In this document: positions 1-9,508 of the stretch, piece by piece | Layout of the letters: every line of letters begins with the position of its first letter | Position numbering within the stretch: the first letter of the stretch is position 1 | NCBI RefSeq assembly: GCF_002165375.2 | Contig: NZ_CP032134.1 | Span: 620,001-684,000, forward strand | Direction: 5' to 3' | From: Acinetobacter chinensis | Lineage (GTDB): Bacteria; Pseudomonadota; Gammaproteobacteria; Pseudomonadales; Moraxellaceae | DNA length: 64,000 bases | The notes under the pieces: generated by a model | The model's input: the letters and a program-made list of their open reading frames with translations, nothing else | The model's database searches: none | Told to the model about the DNA's origin: nothing | Made by a program: the position numbers and the translations under genes

Positions 1-199
1 AGCGGGCTTTCATGACTTTTGTATCATTCAGAATAAGCAGATCGCCTGGTGCAAGCAGTTCGAGAATATCGGTGAAATGACAGTCGTGATACTGTCCTTG
101 TGCATCCAGATGCAGCAGTCGGGATGCACTGCGGCTTTCCAGCGGATAGCGGGCAATCAGTTCGTCAGGGAGATCAAAATTAAAATCTGAAAGTTGCAT
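1..199 (-). CDS. queA: tRNA ribosyltransferase-isomerase QueA, N-terminal part
   Basis: The first 66 residues of a minus-strand gene that runs off the left edge. The visible protein starts MQLSDFNFDLPDELIARYPL and continues to a GDLLILNDTKVMKAR segment, which is the characteristic start of QueA. QueA transfers and isomerises the ribosyl part of S-adenosylmethionine onto 7-aminomethyl-7-deazaguanine in tRNA, making epoxyqueuosine at the wobble position in the cytosol. The ATG is at 197-199. It is divergent from the neighbouring tRNA-Leu gene. Catalytic parts lie outside the window, so only the N-terminus can be judged. Confidence 0.88.
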   Translation of the reverse strand, partial: MQLSDFNFDLPDELIARYPLESRSASRLLHLDAQGQYHDCHFTDILELLAPGDLLILNDTKVMKAR

Positions 200-331
200 G
201 ATGATAAATAAAAACAGAAATAAAGAGCTGTGCTTAGTATATGCTTTTTTTGGTTTTATGAACGGTATTGAGGGGTGTTGGCTCAAAAAAAACCATGATG
301 ATTCAAAAATAGACAAATGAAGAATCTTGCG

Positions 332-359
332 TTGACAACTTTTTGAAACAGTTTATTAT
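332..359 (+). promoter_or_regulatory. Sigma70-type promoter of tRNA-Leu
   Basis: A perfect -35 box TTGACA (332-337) is followed after 16 bp by a -10-like TATTAT (354-359). The mature tRNA begins 17 bases after the -10 element. This is a strong match for a stable-RNA promoter. The transcription start is inferred. Confidence 0.7.
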
Positions 360-375
360 ACGCAACACAACCTTT

Positions 376-462
376 CCCGAGGTGGTGAAATTGGTAGACG
401 CGGCGGATTCAAAATCCGCTGTCAGAGATGACGTGTCGGTTCGAGTCCGACCCTCGGGACCA
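376..462 (+). tRNA. tRNA-Leu (anticodon CAA)
   Basis: An 87-nt class II tRNA. The 7-bp acceptor stem CCCGAGG/CCTCGGG closes the cloverleaf. The anticodon stem GCGGA/TCCGC (403-407/415-419) presents loop TTCAAAA with anticodon CAA at 410-412. An extended variable arm typical of Leu tRNA follows, then the T arm GTCGG-TTCGAGT-CCGAC and an encoded 3' ACCA. It reads UUG codons. Its own promoter lies upstream and a terminator directly downstream, so it is a single-gene transcription unit. Confidence 0.96.
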
Positions 463-470
463 AGAATTCC

Positions 471-508
471 AAAACCCCTGATCTGCACAAATGATCAGGG
501 GTTTTTTT
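471..508 (+). terminator. Rho-independent terminator after tRNA-Leu
   Basis: Perfect stem ACCCCTGATC/GATCAGGGGT with a 9-nt loop, followed by a run of seven T. It begins nine bases after the tRNA CCA end. Confidence 0.9.
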
Positions 509-819
509 ATGGCTATATATTCAGTTCTACTCAAAAGATGTATTCATGTTTTTAATCCTGAGTATCCAGGAAAATCAAAAAATGACTATTTATGTCTGGA
601 TCCGGACAGGATGTAGTTTAATAAATCATCAATGATGTATAGTGGAATAACGATAAAGCCGGGTTGGTTGTATACAGATACTGTTTTATAGGCAGATTAA
701 ATCAAAGCTCAGCAAAATATATTATTTTTATCAGAAGGTTATTGAGTTTACTCCGTAAGTTTGATAATTAAGTTAACTGATTCAGTTGGTTTTAATTGAA
801 TACAACACTGTAAGAGGCG
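509..819. other. Gene-free interval before the histidine kinase
   Basis: About 310 AT-rich bases with no credible reading frame. The only structure seen is a 16-bp near-palindrome centred on GGATCC at 593-608 (TGTCTGGATCCGGACA). The promoter of the downstream kinase gene is presumably here, but no convincing -35/-10 pair was recognised. Confidence 0.5.
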
Positions 820-2100
820 ATGATGAGATTAAAGCTGCTGGAAGTGGGTGCTGGAACAGAGCAACTGAGTGCCTGTAAGATTTCACTGTTACTGGGTGTA
901 TTCAGTAATGAAAACAGTATTGAACGGTTTATGAAAATTGGTCGGAAAGTACTGAATGTGAAGAATGCGATTCTGGCATTCCCTGAAGAACCCTATGTCT
1001 GGCTGTCATCTGCTGCTGGTTTTAAAGCTTTACATGCGCACGAAGAAGCATTATTGCATCCTTATTTTCAGGGCGCGCCATTTATTGACTCCCGCCACTG
1101 GAATTATGAGGAATTTTCCAAACATATTGATCATCTGGGTGTCGATCACGAAAGATTGATCTGTTTTGATCTGAAACTCAGTAATAAACAGTCAATTGGA
1201 CAGGTGTCCTTTTATGATGACGGTACTGTAAGTTTTGATGATGAAAGTATTGAGCTGGTCCAGGAATTTGCACAGGGACTGGCTAAAATTATTGAAATGA
1301 ATGCTGATTATGAAGAATTAAAAGAACGCTTTGAACAGCAGTCCGCACTGAATTTCAGTAAAACTAAATTTTTTCAGATTATTGCACATGATTTAAGAGC
1401 ACCATTTCATGGTCTGCTGGGCTTTTCAGAGGTGCTGGCAGAGGAGCGGGCGACCTTGGATGAAGACAGTATTCAGAATATTGCAGACTATCTGCATGAT
1501 ACGGCTGAATCCACCTATACATTGCTTGAAAATCTGCTGAACTGGGCAATGGCAGAGGGTGGTCGTTTTGTTTATCATCCGATCAACTTTAAACTGAAAC
1601 AGACGACACGGATTGTCAGCAATGTTTTAAACACCCTTGCTGTTCAGAAAAATATTCAGTTGATAGATCTGGTTCCAGATGATTTAAAAGTCCATGCAGA
1701 TATCAATATGGTGACATCGATTATTCAGAACCTGGTTTCCAATGCACTGAAATTTACACATACTGATGGTTCTGGAAAAGTGACGGTTTCCGCTGCAAAT
1801 GTGGATGGTGTGGTGCAGATTAAAATTCATGATACTGGGATCGGTATGACTGAATCTCAGATTCAGAATATTTTTGAACCGCAGTTGAATGTCAGTCTGA
1901 AAGGAACCTCAGGTGAAAAAGGGACGGGACTCGGACTGGTGCTGTGTAAGCGTTTTGTCGATCTGAATCAGGGTGAAATCAGTGTTTCTTCTCAGGAAGG
2001 ATGGGGAACTCAGTTTACCGTTACACTGCCACCAGCGACCAGTGGTCATCAGACCATTGCAAATACGGAGCTGATGGTCAGATATTCCAGATCTGACTGA
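820..2100 (+). CDS. Cytosolic GAF-like sensor histidine kinase
   Basis: A 426-residue histidine kinase without membrane segments. Residues about 10-165 look like a GAF-type sensory domain, followed by a short coiled coil (about 160-178). The HisKA box is FFQIIAHDLRAPFHG with phospho-acceptor His190. The ATPase domain has an N-box (IIQNLVSNALKF, about 301-312), G1 DTGIGM near 338 and G2 GTGLGLVL near 368. It should autophosphorylate and pass phosphate to a response regulator, but no regulator gene is adjacent. The start may be the second ATG at 823: the AAGAGG at 812-817 is only 2 nt from the first ATG but 5 nt from the second. Signal and partner are unknown. The gene lies 97 bp upstream of glnE, so co-transcription is possible. 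Confidence 0.85.
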   Translation: MMRLKLLEVGAGTEQLSACKISLLLGVFSNENSIERFMKIGRKVLNVKNAILAFPEEPYVWLSSAAGFKALHAHEEALLHPYFQGAPFIDSRHWNYEEFSKHIDHLGVDHERLICFDLKLSNKQSIGQVSFYDDGTVSFDDESIELVQEFAQGLAKIIEMNADYEELKERFEQQSALNFSKTKFFQIIAHDLRAPFHGLLGFSEVLAEERATLDEDSIQNIADYLHDTAESTYTLLENLLNWAMAEGGRFVYHPINFKLKQTTRIVSNVLNTLAVQKNIQLIDLVPDDLKVHADINMVTSIIQNLVSNALKFTHTDGSGKVTVSAANVDGVVQIKIHDTGIGMTESQIQNIFEPQLNVSLKGTSGEKGTGLGLVLCKRFVDLNQGEISVSSQEGWGTQFTVTLPPATSGHQTIANTELMVRYSRSD

Positions 2101-2197
2101 TTCAGCACCAGGAATCAAAATAATAAATTTCAGGCTTTATTAAGTCGGGGCAGATGATATATTTTGAGATATATCTGATGTACGGGCTTTTCCCTTA

Positions 2198-4942
2198 ATG
2201 AATGCAGAACAGTTAAAAAAAACATTACGCGCCAGTCAATATGCAGAACAGGTACTGAGCCTGCATCAACCCATACTGGAACAGGATTATGCATTCGATC
2301 AGTTTCAGCAGCATCTTTCCACAACACAGATACAGCAGTATGTCCATGATGTGCTTGATGGCATTCAGGATGAACAGCTGTGGATGAAAGAGCTGCGGGT
2401 ACTTCGTGCACGGTTGATGTTCCGCTGGATCTGGCAGGATGCCAATCAGCTGACCGATGTGGTGACATTAACCCGCGAGCTTTCTGATTTTGCTGATGCG
2501 AGCATAGTTGTAGCTAAAGAATTTGCACTTAAACCTTTAATTGCCAAACATGGTGAGCCTGTCAGTTACAGTGGTAAAGTTCAGGATCTTATTGTCATTG
2601 GTATGGGGAAACTGGGGGCGCAGGAACTCAATTTATCCAGTGATATTGACCTGATATTTGCCTTTGATGAACAGGGTGAAACCAGCGGGCGTAAATGTAT
2701 AGAGATCCAGCAGTTCTGTATTCTCTGGGGGCAGAAACTGATTTATCTGCTCGATCATATTACGGCAGACGGGTTTGTCTTCCGTGTGGATATGCGCCTG
2801 CGTCCGTGGGGAGACGGTTCTGCACTGGCTATCAGTCATGTCGCACTGGAAAAATATCTGAGTCAGCATGGGCGTGAATGGGAACGCTATGCCTGGATCA
2901 AGGCGCGCATTATCACGGGTGGAAAAGTAGGCGATGACTTACTCGGTATGACACGTCCATTTGTGTTCCGTAAGTATGTCGATTACACCGCGTTTGAAGC
3001 GATGCGTGAAATGAAAGCCATGATTGAGCGTGAAGTGGCTCGTCGTAATATTGCTGATGATATTAAACTGGGTGCGGGTGGAATCCGTGAAGTCGAATTT
3101 ATTGTTCAGGTGTTCCAATTGATTTATGGCGGTTCAAAACTGGAACTTCAGGATCGTCAGTGTCTGGTAAGTCTGCGTCATTTGGGTGAAGTCGGACTGT
3201 TGGATCATCAGTCAGTTCTGGATCTGGAAGATGCCTATCTGTTCCTGCGCCGTGTTGAACATGCAATCCAGGCACTGAATGATCAGCAGACACAGTCACT
3301 TCCGAGTGAACCTGAATTACGTCAACGGATTACCGATACGCTGGGTTTTGCTGACTGGGACAGTTTCCTTGAGTTTTTAAATCAGAAACGTCGCAAGGTC
3401 ACTTTTCAGTTTGAGCATCTGATCAAGGAAAAAGGACTTGAATCTCCAACAGAGAGTTTCAGTCAGCTTGAAAGTCAGTTGAATGATGTGTTGGATGATG
3501 GTGCCAAAAACCTGGTTCATGAGTTCTGGTATGGGCATGCCATTAAAAAATTACCTGCCAAAGCTGTACAGCGGTTAAAAGAATTCTGGCCACATCTGAT
3601 TGAAGCCATTCTGCAGTCAGACAAACCTCAGGTTGCTTTACTCCGTCTCATGCCACTGGTGGAATCGGTGCTGCGCAGGACGGTTTATCTGGTGATGCTG
3701 ATCGAAAGTAAGGGGGCATTACAGCGCCTGGTGAAAATGGCAACCGTCAGCCCGTGGATCTGTGAGGAGCTGACGCATTATCCTGTGCTGCTGGACGAGT
3801 TTCTTTCCATGGATTTTGAACTGCCAAAACGGAAGGATCTGGAAGACTCGTTACGCCAGCAGCTGCTGCGTATAGAGCTGGATGAAGTGGAAGACCTGAT
3901 GCGGGTATTGCGTCTGTTTAAAAAATCCAATGTTCTGACGGTTGCGGCAAGTGATGTGCTGGCAGAAAGCCCACTCATGAAAGTGTCCGATGCATTGACT
4001 GATATTGCTGAAGTTTCGGTCAATGCCACCTTGCAGCTGGCTTATCAGATCACAGCAAAAAAACATGGATATCCAGTCAATGCCGATGGTCAGCGCTGTT
4101 CACTGGATCAGCTGGCTTTCAGTGTGATCGGGTATGGAAAAGTCGGTGGTATTGAACTTGGTTATGGCTCAGATCTGGATCTGGTTTTTATTCATTATAT
4201 GGATGAACAAAGTGACACCGATGGAATGAAGCCGATCAGCAGTTTTGAATTTGCCATGCGTGTGGCACAGAAATTTATGTCTCTGATGACCACGCAGACA
4301 CTGGATGGCCGGGTGTATGAAATTGATACCCGTCTAAGACCGTCTGGAGAGGCAGGTCTGCTGGTGACCAGTCTGAAAGCATTTGAGCAGTATCAGCTGA
4401 AAAGTGCATGGTTATGGGAACATCAGGCACTTGTACGCGCCCGCTCCATTGCAGGAGCAAAAGATTTAATCGAAAAATTTGAATCTTTAAGATGTCAGAT
4501 TCTGACCCAGCCTCGGGAAGAAGCCCATGTCCGCGAAGAAGTACTGAAGATGCGTCAGAAAATGAAAGATCATCTGGGTTCTTCCAAAGAGCAGCAAAAA
4601 GATGGGATTTTTCATTTAAAACAGGATGCGGGTGGTATCGTTGATATCGAATTTATGGCACAGTATGCTGTATTAGCCTGGAGTGGGTCGAATCCTGATC
4701 TCGCCCATTATTCCGACAATGTACGAATCCTTGAAGACGCCGCAAAAGCAGGTTGCTTATCCAGCGACGACGCGACAGCATTGATTCAAGCTTATCTAAG
4801 TGAACGAGCCGAGAGCCACCGTCTGGCACTTGCTAATCAAACGATGCAGGTCAGTGCCGCAGAGTGGTTCGACACCAGAGAGGTAGTTTGCAAGTTATGG
4901 CAAAGATTAATTGATCCAGGTGCAACTTCTGTAGCTGGATAG
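2198..4942 (+). CDS. glnE: Bifunctional glutamine synthetase adenylyltransferase/adenylyl-removase
   Basis: 914 residues, close to the usual GlnE length (946 in E. coli). GlnE attaches AMP to glutamine synthetase when nitrogen is plentiful and removes it when nitrogen is short. The two nucleotidyltransferase-fold halves are both visible. The N-terminal adenylyl-removase half has GMGKLGAQELNLSSDIDLIF at about residue 135. The C-terminal adenylyltransferase half has GYGKVGGIELGYGSDLDLVF at about residue 645. Both keep the paired acidic metal ligands (DxD), so both activities look intact. It precedes ilvE by 35 bp, which suggests joint transcription. Confidence 0.97.
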   Translation: MNAEQLKKTLRASQYAEQVLSLHQPILEQDYAFDQFQQHLSTTQIQQYVHDVLDGIQDEQLWMKELRVLRARLMFRWIWQDANQLTDVVTLTRELSDFADASIVVAKEFALKPLIAKHGEPVSYSGKVQDLIVIGMGKLGAQELNLSSDIDLIFAFDEQGETSGRKCIEIQQFCILWGQKLIYLLDHITADGFVFRVDMRLRPWGDGSALAISHVALEKYLSQHGREWERYAWIKARIITGGKVGDDLLGMTRPFVFRKYVDYTAFEAMREMKAMIEREVARRNIADDIKLGAGGIREVEFIVQVFQLIYGGSKLELQDRQCLVSLRHLGEVGLLDHQSVLDLEDAYLFLRRVEHAIQALNDQQTQSLPSEPELRQRITDTLGFADWDSFLEFLNQKRRKVTFQFEHLIKEKGLESPTESFSQLESQLNDVLDDGAKNLVHEFWYGHAIKKLPAKAVQRLKEFWPHLIEAILQSDKPQVALLRLMPLVESVLRRTVYLVMLIESKGALQRLVKMATVSPWICEELTHYPVLLDEFLSMDFELPKRKDLEDSLRQQLLRIELDEVEDLMRVLRLFKKSNVLTVAASDVLAESPLMKVSDALTDIAEVSVNATLQLAYQITAKKHGYPVNADGQRCSLDQLAFSVIGYGKVGGIELGYGSDLDLVFIHYMDEQSDTDGMKPISSFEFAMRVAQKFMSLMTTQTLDGRVYEIDTRLRPSGEAGLLVTSLKAFEQYQLKSAWLWEHQALVRARSIAGAKDLIEKFESLRCQILTQPREEAHVREEVLKMRQKMKDHLGSSKEQQKDGIFHLKQDAGGIVDIEFMAQYAVLAWSGSNPDLAHYSDNVRILEDAAKAGCLSSDDATALIQAYLSERAESHRLALANQTMQVSAAEWFDTREVVCKLWQRLIDPGATSVAG

Positions 4943-4977
4943 GTAATGACTGTATATAAAAATTTGGAGTGTGCGCC

Positions 4978-5904
4978 ATGAACTTGGCTGATCGTGATGG
5001 TTTTATCTGGCAAGATGGACAAATGGTTGACTGGCGTGAGGCAAAAGTCCACGTCTTAACTCATACTTTACATTACAGTATGGGTGTCTTTGAAGGTGTC
5101 CGTGCTTATGAAACCCCGAATGGTACCGCGATTTTTCGTCTCCAGGATCATACAAAGCGTTTGTTGAATTCTGCAAAAATCTATCAGATGAAAGTTCCTT
5201 TTGACCAGGCGACACTGGAACAGGCTCAGTTAGATGTGGTTCGTGAAAATAAATTAGCGTCCTGCTATTTACGTCCAATCATTTTCATTGGTTCAGAGAA
5301 ACTGGGTATTGCTGCGACTGACAACACCATTCATGCAACTGTAGCTGCATGGAGCTGGGGTGCATACCTGGGTGATGAAGCAATGGCGAAGGGTATCCGT
5401 GTTAAAACTTCATCATTTACACACCATCACCCTAACGTGACCATGTGCAAAGCGAAAGCTGCGGGTAACTATACGCTTTCCATTCTTGCACATCAGGAAG
5501 TGGCTAAGGCTGGTTATGATGAAGCTATGCTGATGGATCCACAGGGTTATGTCTGTCAGGGTTCTGGTGAAAACGTATTCCTGGTGAAAGATGGTGTTTT
5601 ACATACGCCGGATATTGCTGGTGGTGCGCTGGATGGTATTACCCGTCAGACGATTATTACCATTGCGAAAGATCTGGGTTATGAAGTGGTTGAACGCCGT
5701 ATTACCCGTGATGAATTCTATATTGGTGATGAAGCATTCTTTACCGGTACTGCTGCTGAAGTCACTCCAATCCGTGAATACGATGACCGTGAAATCGGTT
5801 CAGGTACACGTGGTCCGATCACTGAAAAAATTCAGAAAGCATTCTTTGATGCAGTTCAGGGCAAAGACCCTAAATATGCACACTGGCTGACTTATGTAAA
5901 ATAA
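4978..5904 (+). CDS. ilvE: Branched-chain amino acid aminotransferase
   Basis: A 308-residue class IV PLP aminotransferase that interconverts valine, leucine and isoleucine with their 2-oxo acids, using glutamate/2-oxoglutarate. The PLP-binding lysine is in KAKAAGNY (Lys160), and the class IV signature region around GYVCQGSGENVFLVKDG follows. The reading frame extends to a GTG at 4969, but GGAG at 4966-4969 is well spaced only for the ATG at 4978, so that start was chosen. In Acinetobacter ilvE is the left boundary of the LOS outer-core locus, and here polysaccharide genes start right after it. Confidence 0.96.
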   Translation: MNLADRDGFIWQDGQMVDWREAKVHVLTHTLHYSMGVFEGVRAYETPNGTAIFRLQDHTKRLLNSAKIYQMKVPFDQATLEQAQLDVVRENKLASCYLRPIIFIGSEKLGIAATDNTIHATVAAWSWGAYLGDEAMAKGIRVKTSSFTHHHPNVTMCKAKAAGNYTLSILAHQEVAKAGYDEAMLMDPQGYVCQGSGENVFLVKDGVLHTPDIAGGALDGITRQTIITIAKDLGYEVVERRITRDEFYIGDEAFFTGTAAEVTPIREYDDREIGSGTRGPITEKIQKAFFDAVQGKDPKYAHWLTYVK

Positions 5905-5918
5905 GTGGCTGAATGCTG

Positions 5919-5959
5919 AAAAAGGATTCCTGTTTTTATAAAACAGGGATCCTTTTTTT
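5919..5959 (+). terminator. Terminator after ilvE
   Basis: A long near-perfect stem AAAAAGGAT-TCCTGTTTT paired with AAAACAGGGATCCTTTTT, a short TAT loop and a T-run. It separates the glnE-ilvE unit from the OC-type locus. Confidence 0.88.
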
Positions 5960-5998
5960 ATGTTTAATTTCTGAGATGTTTTAAGATTCAGTTTTAAT

Positions 5999-6051
5999 GG
6001 GTTCCTGACGTTTTATCCAGGAACCCTGTCTGTTTCTCCCTGGAGAGAAAC
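5999..6051. other. Two successive hairpins at the end of the epimerase gene
   Basis: GGGTTCCTG/CAGGAACCC (5999-6007/6018-6026) and GTTTCTC/GAGAAAC (about 6032-6051) lie just beyond the stop of the minus-strand epimerase gene. Neither has a good T-run on the minus strand. They may stabilise or end the ugd-epimerase transcript, but this is inference. Confidence 0.45.
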
Positions 6052-6055
6052 CAGT

Positions 6056-7078
6056 TTATATCTTATAAAACTCACGATACCAGTTCACAAACTGCTGCAC
6101 ACCATCTTCAACAGATACGGATGGCTTATAGCCCACTGCCTGCTGTAAAGCGGTACTGTCAGCCAGAGTATCCTGGACATCGCCAGGCTGCAGAGGCAGT
6201 AATTCCTTAATCGCAGTCTTTCCTGTTGATGTTTCAATGGCATTAATAAAATCAATTAATTTAACAGGGGAGTTATTGCCAATGTTGAAAATACGGAATG
6301 GCGCATAGCTTGTGGAAGGATCTGGATGATTGCTGTCCCATTGCGGGTTAGGTTGAGCAATCTGATCACTGGAGCGGATCACACCTTCAACAATATCTGA
6401 AATAAAAGTGAAGTCACGGCTGTGATTGCCGTGGTTATAAACCTGAATAGTTTTGCCTTCAATAATATTTCTGGTGAATTTAAATGGCGCCATATCCGGG
6501 CGACCCCATGGCCCATACACGGTAAAGAAGCGCAGTCCTGTTGTTGGCAAACCAAACAGATGACTGTAACTGTGTGCCATAAGTTCATTTGCCCGTTTGG
6601 TTGCAGCATAGAACTGAACAGGATGATTTACACCGTGCTTTTCACTGAACGGCATGCTGGTGTTTGCCCCATAAACACTGCTGGTGCTGGCATAGGTCAG
6701 GTGTGGTGTCTGCGAATATCGGCAGGCTTCAATAATATTGGTAAAACCAACGATATTGCTTTCCACATAACTTAATGGGTTTTCCAGTGAATAACGGACA
6801 CCCGCCTGAGCTGCCAGATGAATTACACGGTCAAAAGTATGAGTTTTAAAACATTCATCAATCAGGTTTTTATCTGCAATATTGCCGCGGATCAAAGTAA
6901 ATGAACCTGATGAACTCTGTACGGTCTCATTTAAGCAGGCAACACGGGCTTCCTTCAGTGCAGGATCATAATAATCATTGAAGTTATCAATACCGACAAC
7001 GCTGTCGCCACGTTCAATCAGTTTTTTTGAGACATGAAAGCCAATAAATCCGGCTGCACCTGTGACTAAAACTTTCAT
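6056..7078 (-). CDS. UDP-glucuronate 4-epimerase-like NAD-dependent epimerase
   Basis: A 340-residue extended short-chain dehydrogenase/epimerase. It has the NAD-binding GAAGFIG at residues 7-13, a DNFNDYYDP segment typical of UDP-glucuronate/UDP-N-acetylglucosamine 4-epimerases, a catalytic STSS at 131-134 and the YAATK pair Tyr157/Lys161. The likely reaction is UDP-glucuronate to UDP-galacturonate, using the product of the ugd gene it overlaps by 4 bases (ATGA-type coupling). The pair would supply uronic acid donors for the LOS core. Substrate choice (UDP-GlcA versus UDP-Glc or UDP-GlcNAc) is inferred from the N-terminal signature and the neighbour, not proved. Confidence 0.85.
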   Translation of the reverse strand: MKVLVTGAAGFIGFHVSKKLIERGDSVVGIDNFNDYYDPALKEARVACLNETVQSSSGSFTLIRGNIADKNLIDECFKTHTFDRVIHLAAQAGVRYSLENPLSYVESNIVGFTNIIEACRYSQTPHLTYASTSSVYGANTSMPFSEKHGVNHPVQFYAATKRANELMAHSYSHLFGLPTTGLRFFTVYGPWGRPDMAPFKFTRNIIEGKTIQVYNHGNHSRDFTFISDIVEGVIRSSDQIAQPNPQWDSNHPDPSTSYAPFRIFNIGNNSPVKLIDFINAIETSTGKTAIKELLPLQPGDVQDTLADSTALQQAVGYKPSVSVEDGVQQFVNWYREFYKI

Positions 7079-8244
7079 TCATCTCCTCCAAAAATATCCC
7101 GTGTATACACTTTGTCCTGTACATCAGTTAAGTCAGATGTCAGGCGGTTTGCCACAATGACATCACTGGACTTTTTGAACAGTTCAATGTCGTTGATGAC
7201 TTTTGATTTAAAAAACTCAGATTCGCTGAGCGCAGGCTCATAGACAATCACTTCAATTCCTTTGGCTTTCAGGCGTTTCATCACACCCTGAATGGCGGAA
7301 GCCCGGAAATTGTCTGAACCACTTTTCATGACCAGTCTGAAAATACCGACTGTAGATGGATTCATGGCAATAATTGAATCTGCAATAAAGTCTTTACGGG
7401 TGCGGTTGGAATCCACAATCGCCTGGATCAGGTTGCTTGGAACGTGATTGTAGTTAGCCAGCAGCTGTTTTGTGTCTTTTGGCAGGCAGTAACCGCCATA
7501 ACCAAATGATGGATTGTTATAATGTTTTCCGATACGGCTGTCCAGGCAGACCCCTTCAATGATCTGATGGGTATCCAGTCCAAACATCTGCGCATAAGTA
7601 TCGAGTTCATTGAAATAAGCGACACGCATGGCAAGATAAGTATTGGCAAACAGCTTAATTGCTTCTGCTTCGGTCGAATCTGTAAAAAGCACAGGACTGT
7701 CTTTTTTGATCGCACCTTCAATCAGCAACTGAGCAAAGGTCTCAGCGCGCTCAGATTTTTCTCCGACAATAATCCGTGACGGATAAAGGTTGTCATGCAG
7801 CGCCTTTCCTTCACGCAGAAACTCTGGAGAAAAGATAATGTTGGAGGTATTGAACTGTTCTTTAATATTTTTGGTGAAGCCCACAGGAACAGTGGATTTG
7901 ATAATCATGACCGCATCAGGATTAATCTTGATGACGTCCTGAATAACATTTTCAACGCTCTGCGTATTAAAATAATTGGTTCGGGTGTCGTAATCGGTTG
8001 GTGTTGCAATAATAATAAAGTCAGCATGGGCATAAGCCTCCTGCTGATCTGTCGTGGCTTTAAAATTCAGTTTTTTATTTTTCAGAAAATCAGAAATATC
8101 TTCATCCTGAATCGGGGATATCCGATTATTCAGCATCTCGACTTTCGTTGGCACAATATCAAGCGCAACAACTTCATGGTGCTGTGCAAATATCATGGCA
8201 TTGGACAATCCAACGTAACCTGTACCGGCAATTGCTATTTTCAT
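7075..8244 (-). CDS. ugd: UDP-glucose 6-dehydrogenase
   Basis: 389 residues, the short Ugd form. It oxidises UDP-glucose twice with NAD to UDP-glucuronate. The NAD-binding motif GTGYVG is at residues 7-12, and the catalytic cysteine is in FGYGGYCLPKD (Cys253). A STVPVGFT segment and the ExLREGKA region (EFLREGKALHDN) are typical of the family. It is the first gene of a two-gene minus-strand unit and is translationally coupled to the epimerase. It is divergent from the GT8-like gene across 285 bp, which should hold both promoters. Confidence 0.95.
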   Translation of the reverse strand: MKIAIAGTGYVGLSNAMIFAQHHEVVALDIVPTKVEMLNNRISPIQDEDISDFLKNKKLNFKATTDQQEAYAHADFIIIATPTDYDTRTNYFNTQSVENVIQDVIKINPDAVMIIKSTVPVGFTKNIKEQFNTSNIIFSPEFLREGKALHDNLYPSRIIVGEKSERAETFAQLLIEGAIKKDSPVLFTDSTEAEAIKLFANTYLAMRVAYFNELDTYAQMFGLDTHQIIEGVCLDSRIGKHYNNPSFGYGGYCLPKDTKQLLANYNHVPSNLIQAIVDSNRTRKDFIADSIIAMNPSTVGIFRLVMKSGSDNFRASAIQGVMKRLKAKGIEVIVYEPALSESEFFKSKVINDIELFKKSSDVIVANRLTSDLTDVQDKVYTRDIFGGDE

Positions 8245-8529
8245 AAAAACCCGATGTTGAGATAGGTTCCAGGAACCAGATAATATAAAAGTTTCCCTGT
8301 CATGTTTTATGATATATCAGCATGTCATCTCTGCATGAGCTGTGCGCAGGCCGTCATCCTGAATGAAGGCGTTTATAGACCTGATATTCAAAGTAAAGCA
8401 TGTGGGATGAGATATGACAGCATAATATCATAATCCTGTAGCTGAGATGCTGTGCAGAACATAAACCAGTACAGTAACTTTTTGTGACTGATGGTATGAT
8501 GGCAAAGTAAAAATGATGGATGGTCAGAC

Positions 8530-9306
8530 ATGTCTTTAAATGAAAATGAAATTCTGTCCCCTGGTTCAGAACAGCAGACGCAGAATCAGAATATTGTGCT
8601 GTGCATGAAATGGGGAACCAAATACGGCGCAGAGTATGTCAACCGCCTTTATAATATGGTGAAAAGACATACGACTGTCGATTTTCAGCTCGTCTGCCTG
8701 ACTGACCGTACCGAAGGTATTGTGCCTGAAGTAAAATGCTTTCCTATTCCTCCTCTGGATTTACCACCGGGCAGCCCTGAGCGTGGCTGGAATAAACTGT
8801 CCACATTTGAACCCGATCTGTATGGACTGACAGGCAATGCGCTGTTCCTGGATCTGGATGTGGTGATTGTAGATAACATTGACAGTTTCTTTACACATCC
8901 TGGAGACTTCCTGATTATTCATGACTGGAAGCGTCCATGGCGGATTACAGGTAACAGTTCGGTATACCGTTTTAAACTGGGGGCTTTCCCTGGGCTGATG
9001 CCGTATTTTCGTGAGCATTTTGATGAAATCCGCGAAAAATTCCGTAATGAGCAGGCTTATCTGTCCTGGTATGTAGATCGTGAGAAAAAGCTGTCTTACT
9101 GGCCTGACAGCTGGTGTAAAAGCTACAAATATCATTGTCTCCAGAAAATCCCAATGGCGTATTTCAAACCGCCGGTTAAACCGAAAGATGTCAAAATCAT
9201 TATATTTCATGGTGAAATCAATCCACCTGATGCCATTAATGGTGGTGGTGGGAAATGGTACCGCTATGTTCTGCCGTCAGACTGGATTAAAGCAGCATGG
9301 CAGTGA
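8530..9306 (+). CDS. GT8-like glycosyltransferase
   Basis: A 258-residue soluble protein with the look of a GT-A fold sugar transferase: an N-terminal beta-strand (IVLCMKWGTKY) and a metal-binding DLD motif (NALFLDLDVVIVDN, Asp108/Asp110). The C-terminal part ends in a VKIIIFHGEINPPDA stretch whose His is placed like the second metal/nucleotide ligand of GT8-type enzymes. Family assignment is by pattern only; donor and acceptor are unknown. It opens a plus-strand run of four sugar-transfer genes in the OC-type locus, suggesting a role in adding an outer-core sugar on the cytoplasmic side of the inner membrane. Confidence 0.7.
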   Translation: MSLNENEILSPGSEQQTQNQNIVLCMKWGTKYGAEYVNRLYNMVKRHTTVDFQLVCLTDRTEGIVPEVKCFPIPPLDLPPGSPERGWNKLSTFEPDLYGLTGNALFLDLDVVIVDNIDSFFTHPGDFLIIHDWKRPWRITGNSSVYRFKLGAFPGLMPYFREHFDEIREKFRNEQAYLSWYVDREKKLSYWPDSWCKSYKYHCLQKIPMAYFKPPVKPKDVKIIIFHGEINPPDAINGGGGKWYRYVLPSDWIKAAWQ

Positions 9307-9508
9307 TGCTGTAGCAGTCAGATAATGCACCGTTTCTGCGTCATGATCATGATTCAGAAATGGGCAGTCTGGTGGACTTGACCTGAGGTATCTGATACAT
9401 ACCTTCTGGCTCTAAAAATACAGATGCATATCCTCATACACAAAAGGCGGATACAGATGATCCGGTTGCTGTGAGGTTTGTTGTTTCAGAATGGGTAATA
9501 GAGGTGAA

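Noticed and set aside
343..555. 70-codon plus-strand frame, and a 61-codon minus-strand frame at 303-488, across the tRNA-Leu
   Set aside because: Both read through the tRNA gene and its terminator; the translations reflect tRNA sequence.
2130..2468. 112-codon minus-strand frame at the start of glnE
   Set aside because: Antisense to a well-supported glnE frame; no ribosome-binding site or family match.
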